34,786 nucleotides of DNA from Crocinitomix sp. (GTDB taxonomy: Bacteria; Bacteroidota; Bacteroidia; Flavobacteriales_D; Crocinitomicaceae). The stretch lies in NCBI GenBank assembly GCA_030836155.1, contig JAURQI010000043.1, positions 1 to 34,786 of the forward strand, given 5' to 3'. Shown piece after piece: positions 24,972 to 34,679 of the stretch (position 1 is its first letter; every line of letters starts with the position of its first letter). The translations under genes were made by a program, and so were the position numbers. The notes below the pieces were generated by a model. That model was not told the DNA's origin. It saw nothing but the letters and a program-made list of their open reading frames with translations, and did no database searches.

Positions 24972-26353
24972 TATTTCTTGATCTGACTATAATGCTTATA
25001 ATACAATAGAATAGTTTCAATTCCTTTGTAATAATTATAAATACCATAATGCTCATTCGGTGAATGAATCGCATCAGAGTCTAAGCCAAAACCTAATAAT
25101 ATGGACTTTAATCCAAGCTCACGCTCAAACATAGCTATGATTGGAATGGAGCCTCCGCTTCTCACTGGAATCGGTTTTTTTCCAAAACTTTCTTCCATTG
25201 CCAGACTCGCCGCTCGATATTCATCTGAATCTATAGGCGTTAAAGCAGGCTCACCTCCATGATGCGGAGTTACCTTCACGCGAACTGAATCCGGCGCAAT
25301 TGATTCAAAATGATCTTGAAAGAGTTTAGTGATTTTAGCTGGATCCTGATTGGGAACCAATCGCATTGAAATTTTTGCATGTGCAACAGAAGGCAACACC
25401 GTTTTTGCTCCTTCTCCAATATAACCACCCCATATACCATTAACATCTAATGTTGGGCGAATTGTAGCTCGTTCCATAGTTGAGAAACTTGCTTCCCCTT
25501 CAGATTGTCTAATGTCAATGGCTTTACAATACGCTTCTTCTGAAAAAGGCGCCTTCGCCATCTCAGCACGTTCTTCGGCTGAAATTTCGAGCACATCATC
25601 ATAGAAGCCTGGAATCGTAATATGCTTGTTTTCGTCTTGTAATGAAGCAATCATATTCGATAGCACATTGATTGGGTTAGCAACCGCGCCTCCATATAAA
25701 CCAGAGTGTAAATCTCTATTTGGACCAACGACCTCTACCTCTACATAACTTAAACCTCTTAAACCAGTAGTGATTGAAGGGACATCCTTTGCGAGCATTC
25801 CTGTATCAGAAACAAGGATAACATCTGCCTTCAGCATGTCTTTATAATCTCTAATGAACGGCTCCAAATTCTCAGACCCTACTTCTTCCTCACCCTCGAT
25901 TATAAATTTTGCATTACAAGCCAGCGTATCTGTTGCAAGCATGGCTTCAAAAGCCTTTAGATGCATAAACATCTGCCCTTTATCATCACAAGCACCTCTT
26001 GCAAAAATTGCACCTTCAGGGTGTATTTCTGTTTTTTTAACGACTGGCTCAAACGGTCCAGACTCCCATAATTCAATAGGGTCAGCGGGTTGAACATCAT
26101 AATGACCATAAACCAAAACAGTTGGTAAATTTTCATCAATAATCTTCTCCGCGTATACAACCGGATGACCGGCAGTAGGCATGACCTCAACTCGGTCTAC
26201 ACCCATTTTTACAAATTGTTCTTTTAAGAAGTCTGCAGCATTCTTCACATCATCCTTATAGGCAGGATCTGCACTAACAGAAGGAATTTTTAATAATTCA
26301 ATAAGTTCGTCTAGAAATCTGTCCTTATTTGCTTGGATATATTCGTTTATCAT
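24971..26353 (-). CDS. M20-family dipeptidase
   Basis: A 460-residue zinc aminoacylase/carboxypeptidase-type enzyme. Metal and catalytic motifs are visible: VYGHYDVQPADP, RGACDDKGQMF, EGEEEVGSENLE, SDTG and a C-terminal HSPNEHY. The central dimerisation domain starts after GPNRDLHSGLYGG. The ATG at 26353 matches the family start better than the track start. It probably cleaves small dipeptides; the exact substrate is unknown. The divergent large adhesin-like gene starts about 150 bp away, with facing promoters. Confidence 0.93.
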   Translation of the reverse strand: MINEYIQANKDRFLDELIELLKIPSVSADPAYKDDVKNAADFLKEQFVKMGVDRVEVMPTAGHPVVYAEKIIDENLPTVLVYGHYDVQPADPIELWESGPFEPVVKKTEIHPEGAIFARGACDDKGQMFMHLKAFEAMLATDTLACNAKFIIEGEEEVGSENLEPFIRDYKDMLKADVILVSDTGMLAKDVPSITTGLRGLSYVEVEVVGPNRDLHSGLYGGAVANPINVLSNMIASLQDENKHITIPGFYDDVLEISAEERAEMAKAPFSEEAYCKAIDIRQSEGEASFSTMERATIRPTLDVNGIWGGYIGEGAKTVLPSVAHAKISMRLVPNQDPAKITKLFQDHFESIAPDSVRVKVTPHHGGEPALTPIDSDEYRAASLAMEESFGKKPIPVRSGGSIPIIAMFERELGLKSILLGFGLDSDAIHSPNEHYGIYNYYKGIETILLYYKHYSQIKK

Positions 26354-26374
26354 GTAGTTTTTTTGATAGGAACA

Positions 26375-26382
26375 CAAAGTTA
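26375..26382 (-). promoter_or_regulatory. Candidate -7 element of the dipeptidase gene
   Basis: TAACTTTG on the minus strand is an exact TAnnTTTG match, giving a leader of roughly 16 bases. It is back to back with the candidate promoter of the large plus-strand gene. Confidence 0.35.
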
Positions 26383-26402
26383 GCAATACTTTATTAGATC
26401 AG

Positions 26403-26436
26403 TTGAGTCGATTTCATAAAAAAATAAAGAACTTTG
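26403..26436 (+). promoter_or_regulatory. Candidate promoter of the large T9SS protein gene
   Basis: TTG (26403-26405) is followed after 23 bases by GAACTTTG (26429-26436), one mismatch from TAnnTTTG. A leader of about 30-60 bases would result, depending on which start codon is used. Tentative. Confidence 0.3.
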
Positions 26437-26502
26437 TGCAACAATTTGGGACAACCTCGAGTCTATCATATGACTATGTTAAAAATTAAATTCCATCATA
26501 CT

Positions 26503-29500
26503 ATGCGATTTTTTAAGTTCGCTGCTCTATTTGCTTTTGCATTATTTGCAAATCAAGGGCATGCTCAAATCATTGTAACCAATACTCAAACGCCAGAAGA
26601 ACTTGTTAATGACGTTCTTGTAGGCGCGGGTGTTATTATTTCTAATGTTGAGTTTAATCATTCTGTGCCTCTAGCAGGAGCTGTGCAAGCCATGGCTGGG
26701 TACTTTGATGCATCAGGAACAGATTTCCCACTAGGAGAAGGTGTCATTCTAGCTTCTGGAAACGTCCGATTAGCGGAAGGACCTAACGATACCGGTGGAG
26801 CAACAGACAATGACGGTGTTGCAGTTGATCCAAACGATATTGATTTGGATGCCATTGGAACCGCTACCATTAATAACGAAGCTGTTTTAGAATTTGACTT
26901 TATTCCATCAGGTGACTCTGTTGTTTTCAACTATATTTTTGGTTCTGAAGAATACCTAGAATTCGTCGACGCTGGATTTAACGATGTATTTGGATTCTTT
27001 ATCAGTGGACCAGGTTTTACAGGTCCGTATGAATTTGGCGCAGAGAATATCGCCACCATTCCAGGCACAGCTATCCCAGTAACGATTGACAACCTTAATG
27101 ACGAGGATTTTCCGGAGTTTTATGTGAATAATGACGGTGGGACATCAGTTCAATACGACGGTCACACAACCGTACTTACAGCAAGAGCATCTGTGGAATG
27201 CGGCGAAACATATCATATCAAAATTGCTATTGGAGATGCTGGAGACACGGCGCTTGATTCAGGCGTATTTCTAGAAGCAAGTTCATTCTCATCCAATGGA
27301 GTTACCGTAGAGATTGCCTCTGTTTTAGGAGAAGATGCTTTAATTGAAGGTTGTGATTCTGCGCAAGTGTGCTTCATACGACCAGAGGAATCGGACACGG
27401 TTGAATTAACTGTTGATTATACCATTGGCGGTACAGCCACAAACGGGGTCGACTATCCTCTTTTAGACGAAACGTTCACGTTTGAAATCGGTGTTGATAC
27501 CGTAAAAAAATGGATCGTACCTGAAGATGATGGAATTGTTGAAGGAACTGAAGACGTCATTATCACAGTAGAAATCATCAACGAATGTGGTGATACCATC
27601 ACATCGGATGCAACGATCGCAATTATAGATCCCTACGAAATTGAAGTGACCACGGAGGACATTTTAATTGAATGTGCCGAAGATTCGGTCATGATTACAT
27701 TTGAAACAACTGGTGTTGACCCATTAGATATTGATTGGAGTTCCGGTGGAACAGAAGTCGAGGAATGGGTACCAGGAGATATTGAAGGAACCACAACTTA
27801 TACCGTTGAAATAACGGATGTTTGTGGTGAGACCGCAACAGGCACCGTCGATGTTGTTTACGATCCTGCTTCGGATGTTTCCATCACCTTTGCTGAAACA
27901 GAATTTACTATTTGTCCGGGCAGTGAGGTCTTTATAGACGCCACTGTTGTCGATCCATATGATCCCGCTGAAGTTACTTATGATTGGGACCCTTCTGGAG
28001 ACATCACTGAAGACATAACCATTACACCAGATGAAGAAGGTTATCAAGTTTTGACCGTTTGGGATGGATGTGGTTTTGCAATTGACTCTGTTTTAATCGA
28101 GTTTGGCGAGGTTATATTGGATGACATTACGGTTATCGACGCAGTTGATTGTCCAGGAGTTCCGGATGCTACATTAGGATCAATACTTGTTGACCCAGAC
28201 AATCCAGACTGGACATACGAATTAGTAGGCTATGTTGATCCTCAAGATAGTGGTGTTTTTGAAGACCTCTCAGGCGGTATTGATTACATTCTTATTGTAA
28301 CAGATGAATTTGGCTGTACACTCGACACGGTTGTAACGGTTGGACTTGGTGAAAATGAAGTAACGGCAATGTGGGAAGCAGATAGCTTAAGAGACGTTTC
28401 ATGTTTTGGAGCGAATGATGGTGGTGCTTATGTCTATGGTATTTCCGGCGGAATTTCGGACCCTTTCACAGCAGTATGGACTAATGAAGCGGGAATCTTT
28501 GACACGGAAACGGGAATACCTGATGGCGGCGATGCTGAACATGACGGATTACCGGGAGGAAACTACGTCATCACAATAACAGATGATCTGGGTTGTGCAT
28601 GGTCTTATTCATTTGAAATTTTTGAACCAGAAGAGTTAACCATTGACATCATCTTTAATGAACCAAGCTGTACAGGTTTTACAGATGGCTCTGTGACGGT
28701 TTTAACATCCGGTGGAAACGGTGGTGAGACTTATATCATGACAAATGAGGATGGTGAGGTATTGAATGTCGACAACTCTAACACCATTAACACACTTGGT
28801 ACGGGCACCTATTTTGTAGAAGTAATTGATGAAAATGGTTGTACGGCAAGTGGATCTGTTTTCTTGAATGATCCTGCTCCACTTGATGCCGAACTGATCA
28901 TTAATGATCCACTTTGTTATGGGCAGGCAACTGGAAGTGTAGAGGTTGATACTGTCTTTAATTTCCAAGGAGAATATGATGCTATCGGTTATTACTGGGC
29001 TCCTAATCCTTTTGGAGATAACGGAATTGGTGAAAACACCGTCACTAAACTAGAGGCTGGCGATTATACATTAACGATTAATGATGAAAACGGATGTTCG
29101 CATGTAATTGATTTTGAAATTGTTTATCCTGATTCACTTTATTGGACAGAATTAGGATACCACCCTGCGTATTGTCGTCTATATGGTTACCAAAATGGTA
29201 ACGGTGAAGTATATGCATCAGCAACCGGTGGAACAGGATCCATTACTTACGAATGGATGAATCTTGAGACCTTCGAAACAGAAGATAATACAACATGGGG
29301 AGGATTAAATCCTGGGACATATGTTATCGTTGCTGAAGATGACAATGGCTGTGAGTTTAGAGACACAGTGGTAGTTGATTCCTTAAATCCAATGGCAGAC
29401 TTTATTGTAACGTCGGATGAGTTAAATGCAGATTTAATGGGCACCGCACCTGTATCTGCAATTTTTACCAATACATCGATGTATTTCGCCAACCCCAAGA

Positions 29501-29982
29501 ACCCACTAGCGGATACGACATTCTTCTGGAATTTAGATACGCTTCATGCGGATTATTGGGTGACAGAAGACTATTTCATAGAGCCAGACACGATTTATGG
29601 TCCGAAAGGTCAATCATACGAAGTTGTGGTTTGTTTAACTGCATTTAATAAAAATGGATGTCAAGACACAGAGTGTAAAACACTGACTATTTTTGAACCA
29701 ATATCATTGACCAATGTCAATATATTTAGTCCGAACGGGGACGGCGTAAACGATGAGTTTACATTCGACTTCTACGCTAAATCAATCTCTGAATTTAAAT
29801 GTGTCATTGTTAACCGATGGGGAATTCAAGTCGGTGAAATCAATGATATAGCTGATGGATGGGACGGTACAGACATGAATGGAGATCCATGTAAGGATGG
29901 CGTATACTTCTATACATACCGAGCCGTTTCTGATAATAGCACAGTGATAGAAGGGCAAGGGACGGTGACGATATCGAAGTAG
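26503..29982 (+). CDS. Very large secreted adhesin-like protein with choice-of-anchor L, SprB-like repeats and type-B T9SS sorting domain
   Basis: About 1159 residues and strongly acidic. The ATG at 26503 gives a clean signal peptide (RFFKFAALFAFALFANQGHAQ); 26470 and 26476 are alternatives. An N-terminal choice-of-anchor L-type domain (LASGNVRLAEGPNDTGGAT, FNYIFGSEEYLEF) is followed by a Calx-beta-like segment (IGGTATNGVDYPLLDET). Then come about five Ig/SprB-like repeats, each ending in D-x-x-GC (TDEFGCTL, TDDLGCAW, IDENGCTA, INDENGCSH, AEDDNGCEF). The C-terminus (FSPNGDGVNDEFTF, NRWGIQVGE, WDGTDMNGDPCKDGVYFYTY) is a type-B sorting domain. Probably a cell-surface adhesin; ligand unknown. 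Confidence 0.93.
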   Translation: MRFFKFAALFAFALFANQGHAQIIVTNTQTPEELVNDVLVGAGVIISNVEFNHSVPLAGAVQAMAGYFDASGTDFPLGEGVILASGNVRLAEGPNDTGGATDNDGVAVDPNDIDLDAIGTATINNEAVLEFDFIPSGDSVVFNYIFGSEEYLEFVDAGFNDVFGFFISGPGFTGPYEFGAENIATIPGTAIPVTIDNLNDEDFPEFYVNNDGGTSVQYDGHTTVLTARASVECGETYHIKIAIGDAGDTALDSGVFLEASSFSSNGVTVEIASVLGEDALIEGCDSAQVCFIRPEESDTVELTVDYTIGGTATNGVDYPLLDETFTFEIGVDTVKKWIVPEDDGIVEGTEDVIITVEIINECGDTITSDATIAIIDPYEIEVTTEDILIECAEDSVMITFETTGVDPLDIDWSSGGTEVEEWVPGDIEGTTTYTVEITDVCGETATGTVDVVYDPASDVSITFAETEFTICPGSEVFIDATVVDPYDPAEVTYDWDPSGDITEDITITPDEEGYQVLTVWDGCGFAIDSVLIEFGEVILDDITVIDAVDCPGVPDATLGSILVDPDNPDWTYELVGYVDPQDSGVFEDLSGGIDYILIVTDEFGCTLDTVVTVGLGENEVTAMWEADSLRDVSCFGANDGGAYVYGISGGISDPFTAVWTNEAGIFDTETGIPDGGDAEHDGLPGGNYVITITDDLGCAWSYSFEIFEPEELTIDIIFNEPSCTGFTDGSVTVLTSGGNGGETYIMTNEDGEVLNVDNSNTINTLGTGTYFVEVIDENGCTASGSVFLNDPAPLDAELIINDPLCYGQATGSVEVDTVFNFQGEYDAIGYYWAPNPFGDNGIGENTVTKLEAGDYTLTINDENGCSHVIDFEIVYPDSLYWTELGYHPAYCRLYGYQNGNGEVYASATGGTGSITYEWMNLETFETEDNTTWGGLNPGTYVIVAEDDNGCEFRDTVVVDSLNPMADFIVTSDELNADLMGTAPVSAIFTNTSMYFANPKNPLADTTFFWNLDTLHADYWVTEDYFIEPDTIYGPKGQSYEVVVCLTAFNKNGCQDTECKTLTIFEPISLTNVNIFSPNGDGVNDEFTFDFYAKSISEFKCVIVNRWGIQVGEINDIADGWDGTDMNGDPCKDGVYFYTYRAVSDNSTVIEGQGTVTISK

Positions 29983-30014
29983 AATAGACAGAATTAGTTT
30001 TTATTAAAATCATT

Positions 30015-30050
30015 AAGGCCTGTGAATAATTATTCACAGGCCTTTTTTTT
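30015..30050 (+). terminator. Perfect-palindrome terminator after the large T9SS gene
   Basis: AAGGCCTGTGAATAA and TTATTCACAGGCCTT form an uninterrupted 30-base palindrome, and a T run (CCTTTTTTTT) follows on the plus strand. It lies about 33 bases beyond the stop. The palindrome is long for a terminator but fits Bacteroidota examples. Confidence 0.85.
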
Positions 30051-30270
30051 GGATTGATAACCTCGTTCTTCGTTTAAGATTCAATGTAACCAACAACAGA
30101 CTACTTCAACCTAAACATGTATAAACTGAATTTACATCTGTATCTCAACTATTTATTTAAATAGATATTTGAATTGAAATTTGATACGCTTAAACGTACT
30201 TAAAAAAGATCAAAAGGCATAAGAAAGTTCCTTAAGGGAACTAGAATTTGATGATGAATTCCGGATGTCA

Positions 30271-31230
30271 TTACCTCACCACAACCACTTTTGCAACCGC
30301 ATTACCGACGTTGAGTAAATAATTACCAGTAGGAATATCCATAGGTAAGTTAATGGTGCAATATTCATTCTCTAAAATAGGAACAACACTGCTCATCACG
30401 ATTTGACCATTCATATTGAGTAGATTAAATGGTAATTCTAGCTGCCCCCGACTATTGACATATACCGTGATTTGCTCTTGGTGAACGGGATTTGGGAATA
30501 CATATAATTCTTTATCAGCAATAACGAAAGATCCGTTAATCAAAATCGGATCAAAAATTTCTAGTTGACCATCAAAATCTATTTGTATTAATCGATAGTA
30601 TGTCTTTTCTCGAATCACGGTACTATCTGTATAAGAATAAAATTGATGGCTTGTACTTGTACCTTGGCCGTTTACAAATCCAACTCTGGACCAATCAAGA
30701 CCATCTGCACTTTTTTCTATCCAAAAACCTTTATTATTGAGTTCAGAGCGTGTCTCCCAGCTTAGTAGCGCATAATTGTCTGGCTCAGTCAATGAACCCG
30801 TAAAACAGCAGAGTTCAATGGGAAGTAACACAAAACCTCCTATAATATCACCATCTCCAGCTTGCCAAACAGTCGTTCCGCAAATAGTAATGTAATTAGA
30901 GGCTCCTAAACCTCCTCGGCCAGTCAAAGAGCCGGTGGGTTCAATCAGTACTGCAGTATCTACACACGGTAAATCTAGTTTTTTTCCTGATTGGAAAGAC
31001 CGTTCTCCTTCTACGAAAATTAAAATTGGAACACAAGCTTCTAAATCTTCCATAGATGTAATTGTAACTGTAATACCGTCAGGTATCATTATCGTATCAT
31101 AACATCCAGGATGCGTATTATCCCAAGTAGCATTATTATTTCAATTACCGTCTGCCACAGCAGTAATAATTGACCCATAGGAAAATACGGATGCTGAGAC
31201 CAAAAGAAATGAGAGCAGGTATTTTAACAT
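30271..31230 (-). pseudogene. T9SS type-A sorting-domain protein, interrupted by an in-frame TGA at codon 30
   Basis: From ATG 31230 the frame reads a signal peptide (LKYLLSFLLVSASVFSYG) and ADGN, then TGA (31141-31143), then NNNATWDNTHPGCYDTIMIPDG in the same frame, running on to the track ORF. In related surface proteins this position reads GNWNN, so TGG (Trp) to TGA is the simplest explanation. The remaining frame (to 30271) includes an Ig-like segment with WETRSELNNKGFWIEKSADG and a type-A sorting domain (LYVFPNPVHQEQITVYV, LLNMNGQIV, GNYLLNVG). Without read-through it is not exported. It could be a real nonsense mutation or a base error. Confidence 0.75.
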
Positions 31231-31350
31231 AGTTAGTATTGGCTGAGGGCATTCACCCTTTCAACTCAACAAGGTACAGACAAAATAACATTCAGCAAAC
31301 TCGAATAAACGAAATAACTCTATTAGTACTAATAATGAATCGACTAAACT

Positions 31351-32385
31351 CTAGTTTTGTTCAAAATGATTCCATCCTTGTGCCTCCATTGGAATCAAAC
31401 TCCCATCGCGTTGAACAATATTCAGACTTCCACCCTTTTCAGTAAAATGACCAATAACCGTCATGTGTTCACTATCCTTAATTTTATCATAATCAGCTTG
31501 ACGAATAGCAAATAGCAATTCATAATCTTCCCCCCCATTCAATGCGCAAGTGCTCGGATCAAGATTAAAATCTCTTGCTACACGATGTGTTTCATGATCA
31601 ATGGGCAACTTCTCGTCATAAATCAAGCAACCCATCTCACTATGCTTTGCCAAATGCATAGTTTCAGACACAACCCCATCAGAAACATCGATCATTGCAG
31701 ATGGAACAACACCGAGATCATGTAGGTAATGAATCACATCTTTACGCGCTTCCGGCTTTAATTGTCTTTCAAGAATATAATCAACACCGGCTAAATCAGG
31801 TTGAATTTCGGGATTTTCAAGAAAGATTTGATGTTCACGCTCAAGCATTTGCAAGCCCATATAAGCTGCTCCGACATTACCGGTCAACACCAATAGATCA
31901 TTTTCCTGTGCACCTTTACGATAGACAATTTTATCCTTATCAACCCTTCCAATTGCCGTCACCGAAATGACAAGTCCACTTTGAGAAGAGGTCGTATCCC
32001 CCCCCACTAAATCAACCTGATACAAATCGCAAGCTTTTTTAATCCCGCTATATATTTCTTCTAATGCTTCTACAGAGAATCGATTAGATACAGCAATTGA
32101 AACAGTGATTTGTTCTGCCTCCGCATTCATAGCGTATATATCCGATAAATTGACAATTACCGCTTTATATCCGAGATGCATTAACGGCACATAGGCCAAA
32201 TTAAAATGAACACCCTCAACCAACATATCGGTTGAAACAACTTGGTATTGATCACCACAATCAATGACAGCTGCATCATCCCCAACTCCTAAAATTGTTG
32301 ATTTGTGATGGTTTGTAAAACTCGATGTCAATTGCTCAATCAGTCCAAATTCACCGATTTTGTCCAGCTCTGTTCGTTTCTCCAT
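31351..32385 (-). CDS. thiL: Thiamine-monophosphate kinase
   Basis: Phosphorylates thiamine monophosphate to thiamine diphosphate with ATP, the last step of thiamine synthesis. It has the PurM-like N-terminal GVGDDAAVIDCGDQ and STDMLVEGVHF, the second metal-binding block DLVGGDTTSSQSGLVISVTAIG, and SDGVVSETMHLA and NGGEDYELLFAI near the C-terminus. The ATG at 32385 gives MEKRTELDKIGEFGLI; the track start is a TTG. The 344-residue length is normal. The fumC terminator lies just upstream, so it has its own promoter or relies on read-through. Confidence 0.94.
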   Translation of the reverse strand: MEKRTELDKIGEFGLIEQLTSSFTNHHKSTILGVGDDAAVIDCGDQYQVVSTDMLVEGVHFNLAYVPLMHLGYKAVIVNLSDIYAMNAEAEQITVSIAVSNRFSVEALEEIYSGIKKACDLYQVDLVGGDTTSSQSGLVISVTAIGRVDKDKIVYRKGAQENDLLVLTGNVGAAYMGLQMLEREHQIFLENPEIQPDLAGVDYILERQLKPEARKDVIHYLHDLGVVPSAMIDVSDGVVSETMHLAKHSEMGCLIYDEKLPIDHETHRVARDFNLDPSTCALNGGEDYELLFAIRQADYDKIKDSEHMTVIGHFTEKGGSLNIVQRDGSLIPMEAQGWNHFEQN

Positions 32386-32400
32386 AATGTTCTGTATCAA

Positions 32401-32445
32401 AAAAACGCCTGAGATATTCGTTTTGAATGACTTCAGGCGTTTTAT
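32401..32445 (-). terminator. Terminator after fumC
   Basis: On the minus strand AAAACGCCTGA pairs with TCAGGCGTTTT, with an inner ATTC/GAAT, followed by a T-rich stretch. It sits about 20 bases beyond the fumC stop and just ahead of the thiL start codon, so thiL is likely in a separate unit. Confidence 0.8.
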
Positions 32446-32461
32446 TATTATTCATTTTCTT

Positions 32462-33862
32462 TTACGAATCCAAAGATCCCGTCATCTTCGTTGGGTCTAC
32501 CCATTCGTCATATTTTTCAGCAGGAACATAGCCTAAACGTACAGCCTCTTCTCTTAATGTGGTTCCATTTGCATGTGCCGTGTTCGCTATTTCAGCGGCT
32601 TTGTAATAACCAATTTTGGTATTTAAAGCAGTCACTAACATCAATGAGTTATTTAATAATTCATCAATACGCTTCTGATTTGGCTCAATTCCTTTTGCAC
32701 AATTTTCGTTAAATGAATCACAAGCATCACCAATCAATTCTGCGGATTGAAGCAGGTTATAAGCCATCATTGGCTTAAACACGTTTAATTCATAATGCCC
32801 TTGTGTTCCTCCAACAGAAATAGCTACGTCATTCCCTAAGACCTGTGCACAAACCATCGTAAGCGCTTCCGCTTGAGTTGGGTTCACTTTCCCTGGCATA
32901 ATAGAAGAACCTGGTTCGTTTGCTGGAATGGTAATCTCGCCAATTCCAGAACGAGGACCTGAAGCCATCAGGCGGATATCATTTCCAATTTTATTCAAAG
33001 AAACAGCTAATTGTTTTAGCGCTCCATGGGTCTCCACAATTGCATCATGCGCTGCCAAAGCTTCAAATTTATTTTCAGCCGTTCTAAACGGTAAGTTGGT
33101 AAAATCAGCTATATATTTTGCAACCAAAACGTCATACCCTTTTGGTGTATTTAAACCTGTTCCAACTGCTGTTCCACCCAAGGCCAATTCAGAAAGGTGA
33201 TCCAGTGTATTGTTCAACGCCTTTAAACCGTGATTTAATTGAGAAACATATCCAGAAAACTCCTGCCCCAATGTCAATGGAGTCGCATCCATGAGGTGCG
33301 TTCGTCCAATTTTAACGACATCTTTAAAAGCTTCCGATTTTGCTTTTAATGTATCTCTCAATCGCTCAACACCTGGAATCGTTTTTTCGATAATCATTTT
33401 ATAACAGGCAATGTGCATGCCCGTTGGAAACGTATCATTTGACGATTGTGATTTATTTACATCGTCATTTGGTTGAAGTGTTTTTTCGCCTTCACCGATT
33501 GTATTTCCTGCTAATTCATGCCCGCGATTAGCAACCACTTCATTTACGTTCATATTTGATTGTGTACCTGAACCCGTTTGCCAAATCACAAGCGGAAACT
33601 GGTCATCCAATTTACCTGCTAAGATTTCATCACAAACTTGTCCAATCAAATCACGTTTTTCTTCAGATAAAATTCCTAATTCACAATTTGTATAAGCCGC
33701 AGCCTTCTTTAAATAAGCAAACCCATAAACAACTTCTAATGGCATAGATCCCACAGGACCAATTTTAAAATTGTTTCGTGACCGTTCAGTTTGAGCACCC
33801 CAATATTTATCGGCTGGCACTTTTACTTCTCCAATTGTATCTTTTTCTATTCTGAAGTTCAT
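32462..33862 (-). CDS. fumC: Class II fumarate hydratase
   Basis: Converts fumarate and malate in the TCA cycle with no metal cofactor. The signature [17 protein letters not shown] of the fumarase/aspartase superfamily is present, and [13 protein letters not shown] and [19 protein letters not shown] are the other conserved blocks. It starts with [30 protein letters not shown], as in FumC. The 466-residue length is normal. It is divergent from the 54-residue membrane protein across about 70 bp. Confidence 0.95.
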   Translation of the reverse strand: MNFRIEKDTIGEVKVPADKYWGAQTERSRNNFKIGPVGSMPLEVVYGFAYLKKAAAYTNCELGILSEEKRDLIGQVCDEILAGKLDDQFPLVIWQTGSGTQSNMNVNEVVANRGHELAGNTIGEGEKTLQPNDDVNKSQSSNDTFPTGMHIACYKMIIEKTIPGVERLRDTLKAKSEAFKDVVKIGRTHLMDATPLTLGQEFSGYVSQLNHGLKALNNTLDHLSELALGGTAVGTGLNTPKGYDVLVAKYIADFTNLPFRTAENKFEALAAHDAIVETHGALKQLAVSLNKIGNDIRLMASGPRSGIGEITIPANEPGSSIMPGKVNPTQAEALTMVCAQVLGNDVAISVGGTQGHYELNVFKPMMAYNLLQSAELIGDACDSFNENCAKGIEPNQKRIDELLNNSLMLVTALNTKIGYYKAAEIANTAHANGTTLREEAVRLGYVPAEKYDEWVDPTKMTGSLDS

Positions 33863-33903
33863 TTTTCTTTCTTTTTCTAAGAATTAATATTAACTTTACG
33901 CCG

Positions 33904-33911
33904 TAAATTTG
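33904..33911 (+). promoter_or_regulatory. Candidate -7 element of the 54-residue membrane protein gene
   Basis: TAAATTTG is an exact TAnnTTTG match, placing the transcript start about 18 bases before the ATG. On the other strand TATTTTTG (about 33913-33920) could serve fumC, so the region looks like a divergent promoter pair. Confidence 0.35.
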
Positions 33912-33934
33912 ACACAAAAATAATACTTAAAATC

Positions 33935-34099
33935 ATGATTGCACTCGGTTTTGCTCTATTTCTTTTAGTTGGTTTGATGGCATTTTGGACACTTGCTTTT
34001 GTTCTTGGATTTGCTGTACCAATGTGGTTAACGATCGGCGCTATGCATATGCTTAGACCAAAAAGATTAATTGAAGATGAAGACGAAGCTGAGGCTTAA
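33935..34099 (+). CDS. 54-residue small membrane protein, unlisted in the track
   Basis: The track omits it because it is short. It starts MIALGFALFLLVGLMAFWTLAFVLGFAVPMWLTIGAM, giving one long or two short hydrophobic helices, and ends in a charged tail (LRPKRLIEDEDEAEA). It has a promoter-like element about 25 bases upstream and a strong palindromic terminator just after the stop, so it is a complete transcription unit. It lies between divergent fumC and convergent arsC. Function unknown, and homology not recognised. Small membrane proteins of this kind often go unannotated. Confidence 0.75.
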   Translation: MIALGFALFLLVGLMAFWTLAFVLGFAVPMWLTIGAMHMLRPKRLIEDEDEAEA

Positions 34100-34122
34100 T
34101 CTGAATACAAAATATTGAATAC

Positions 34123-34158
34123 AAAAAGGCGGTGCAAAATTTTGCACCGCCTTTTTTT
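34123..34158. terminator. Bidirectional palindromic terminator between the small membrane protein and arsC genes
   Basis: AAGGCGGTGCAAAA and TTTTGCACCGCCTT make an unbroken 28-base palindrome flanked by A run on the left and T run on the right, so it can stop both converging transcripts. Confidence 0.85.
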
Positions 34159-34166
34159 TGTTTTGC

Positions 34167-34514
34167 TTATTGAATTAAATCAAGGACATTTTCCGGCGGT
34201 ATGCCCACAACAGCCTTGTCGCCTTTGACGATAATTGGTCTTTCGATTAGTTTGGGATAGCTCACCATTGCATCAATCCATTCTTCCTCTGACAAATCTT
34301 TACCTTTAAAGTTCTCCTTAAATACGGCTTCCCCTTCGCGAATGATTTGAGAAGCGGGCACATCTAATTTCTTCAAAACTTCTCTTAATTCATCCTTTGT
34401 CAATGGATTATCCAAATATTTGATCACTTCAGGCTCAATACCATTCTCAGTTAATAGATTTAATGCCGTTCTGCTCTTTGAGCAACGATTGTTATGTATT
34501 ATTTGAACTTTCAT
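34167..34514 (-). CDS. ArsC/Spx-family (YfgD-like) reductase-fold protein
   Basis: A 115-residue thioredoxin-fold protein. It starts MKVQIIHNNRCSKSRTALNLL with the family Cys at residue 11, and has RPIIVKGDKAVVGIPPENV near the C-terminus, typical of the ArsC/YfgD group. The ATG at 34514 gives this start; the track ORF begins at 34592 and would add 26 unlike residues. Named members reduce arsenate with glutaredoxin, but no arsenic efflux or regulator gene is near, so an arsenic role is not supported. Confidence 0.85.
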   Translation of the reverse strand: MKVQIIHNNRCSKSRTALNLLTENGIEPEVIKYLDNPLTKDELREVLKKLDVPASQIIREGEAVFKENFKGKDLSEEEWIDAMVSYPKLIERPIIVKGDKAVVGIPPENVLDLIQ

Positions 34515-34679
34515 GTTATCATTTCTTTTTATATTTCTGAAAATTATTGTGATATAAACGTCAAATTCAGCGACCTTCGTAGATAAAAACAAGCCGTTGG
34601 TCTAAAATTAGGAGATTTTCATAAAGTATCCACAACGGTCAAGTAATTATCTGCGTATTATTAGATAAACACCCCTGCT

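Noticed and set aside
30271-31230. TGA as selenocysteine or recoded Trp
   Set aside because: gldB ends in TGA in the same window, the position favours Trp rather than Sec, and no SECIS-like structure is evident.
34123-34158. Long palindrome as a mobile-element inverted repeat
   Set aside because: It is located between convergent genes and followed by a T run, with no transposase nearby, so a terminator explains it fully.
34167-34592. Arsenic resistance operon
   Set aside because: Only the ArsC-fold gene is present, without ArsR, ArsB or Acr3; the family also includes non-arsenate members.
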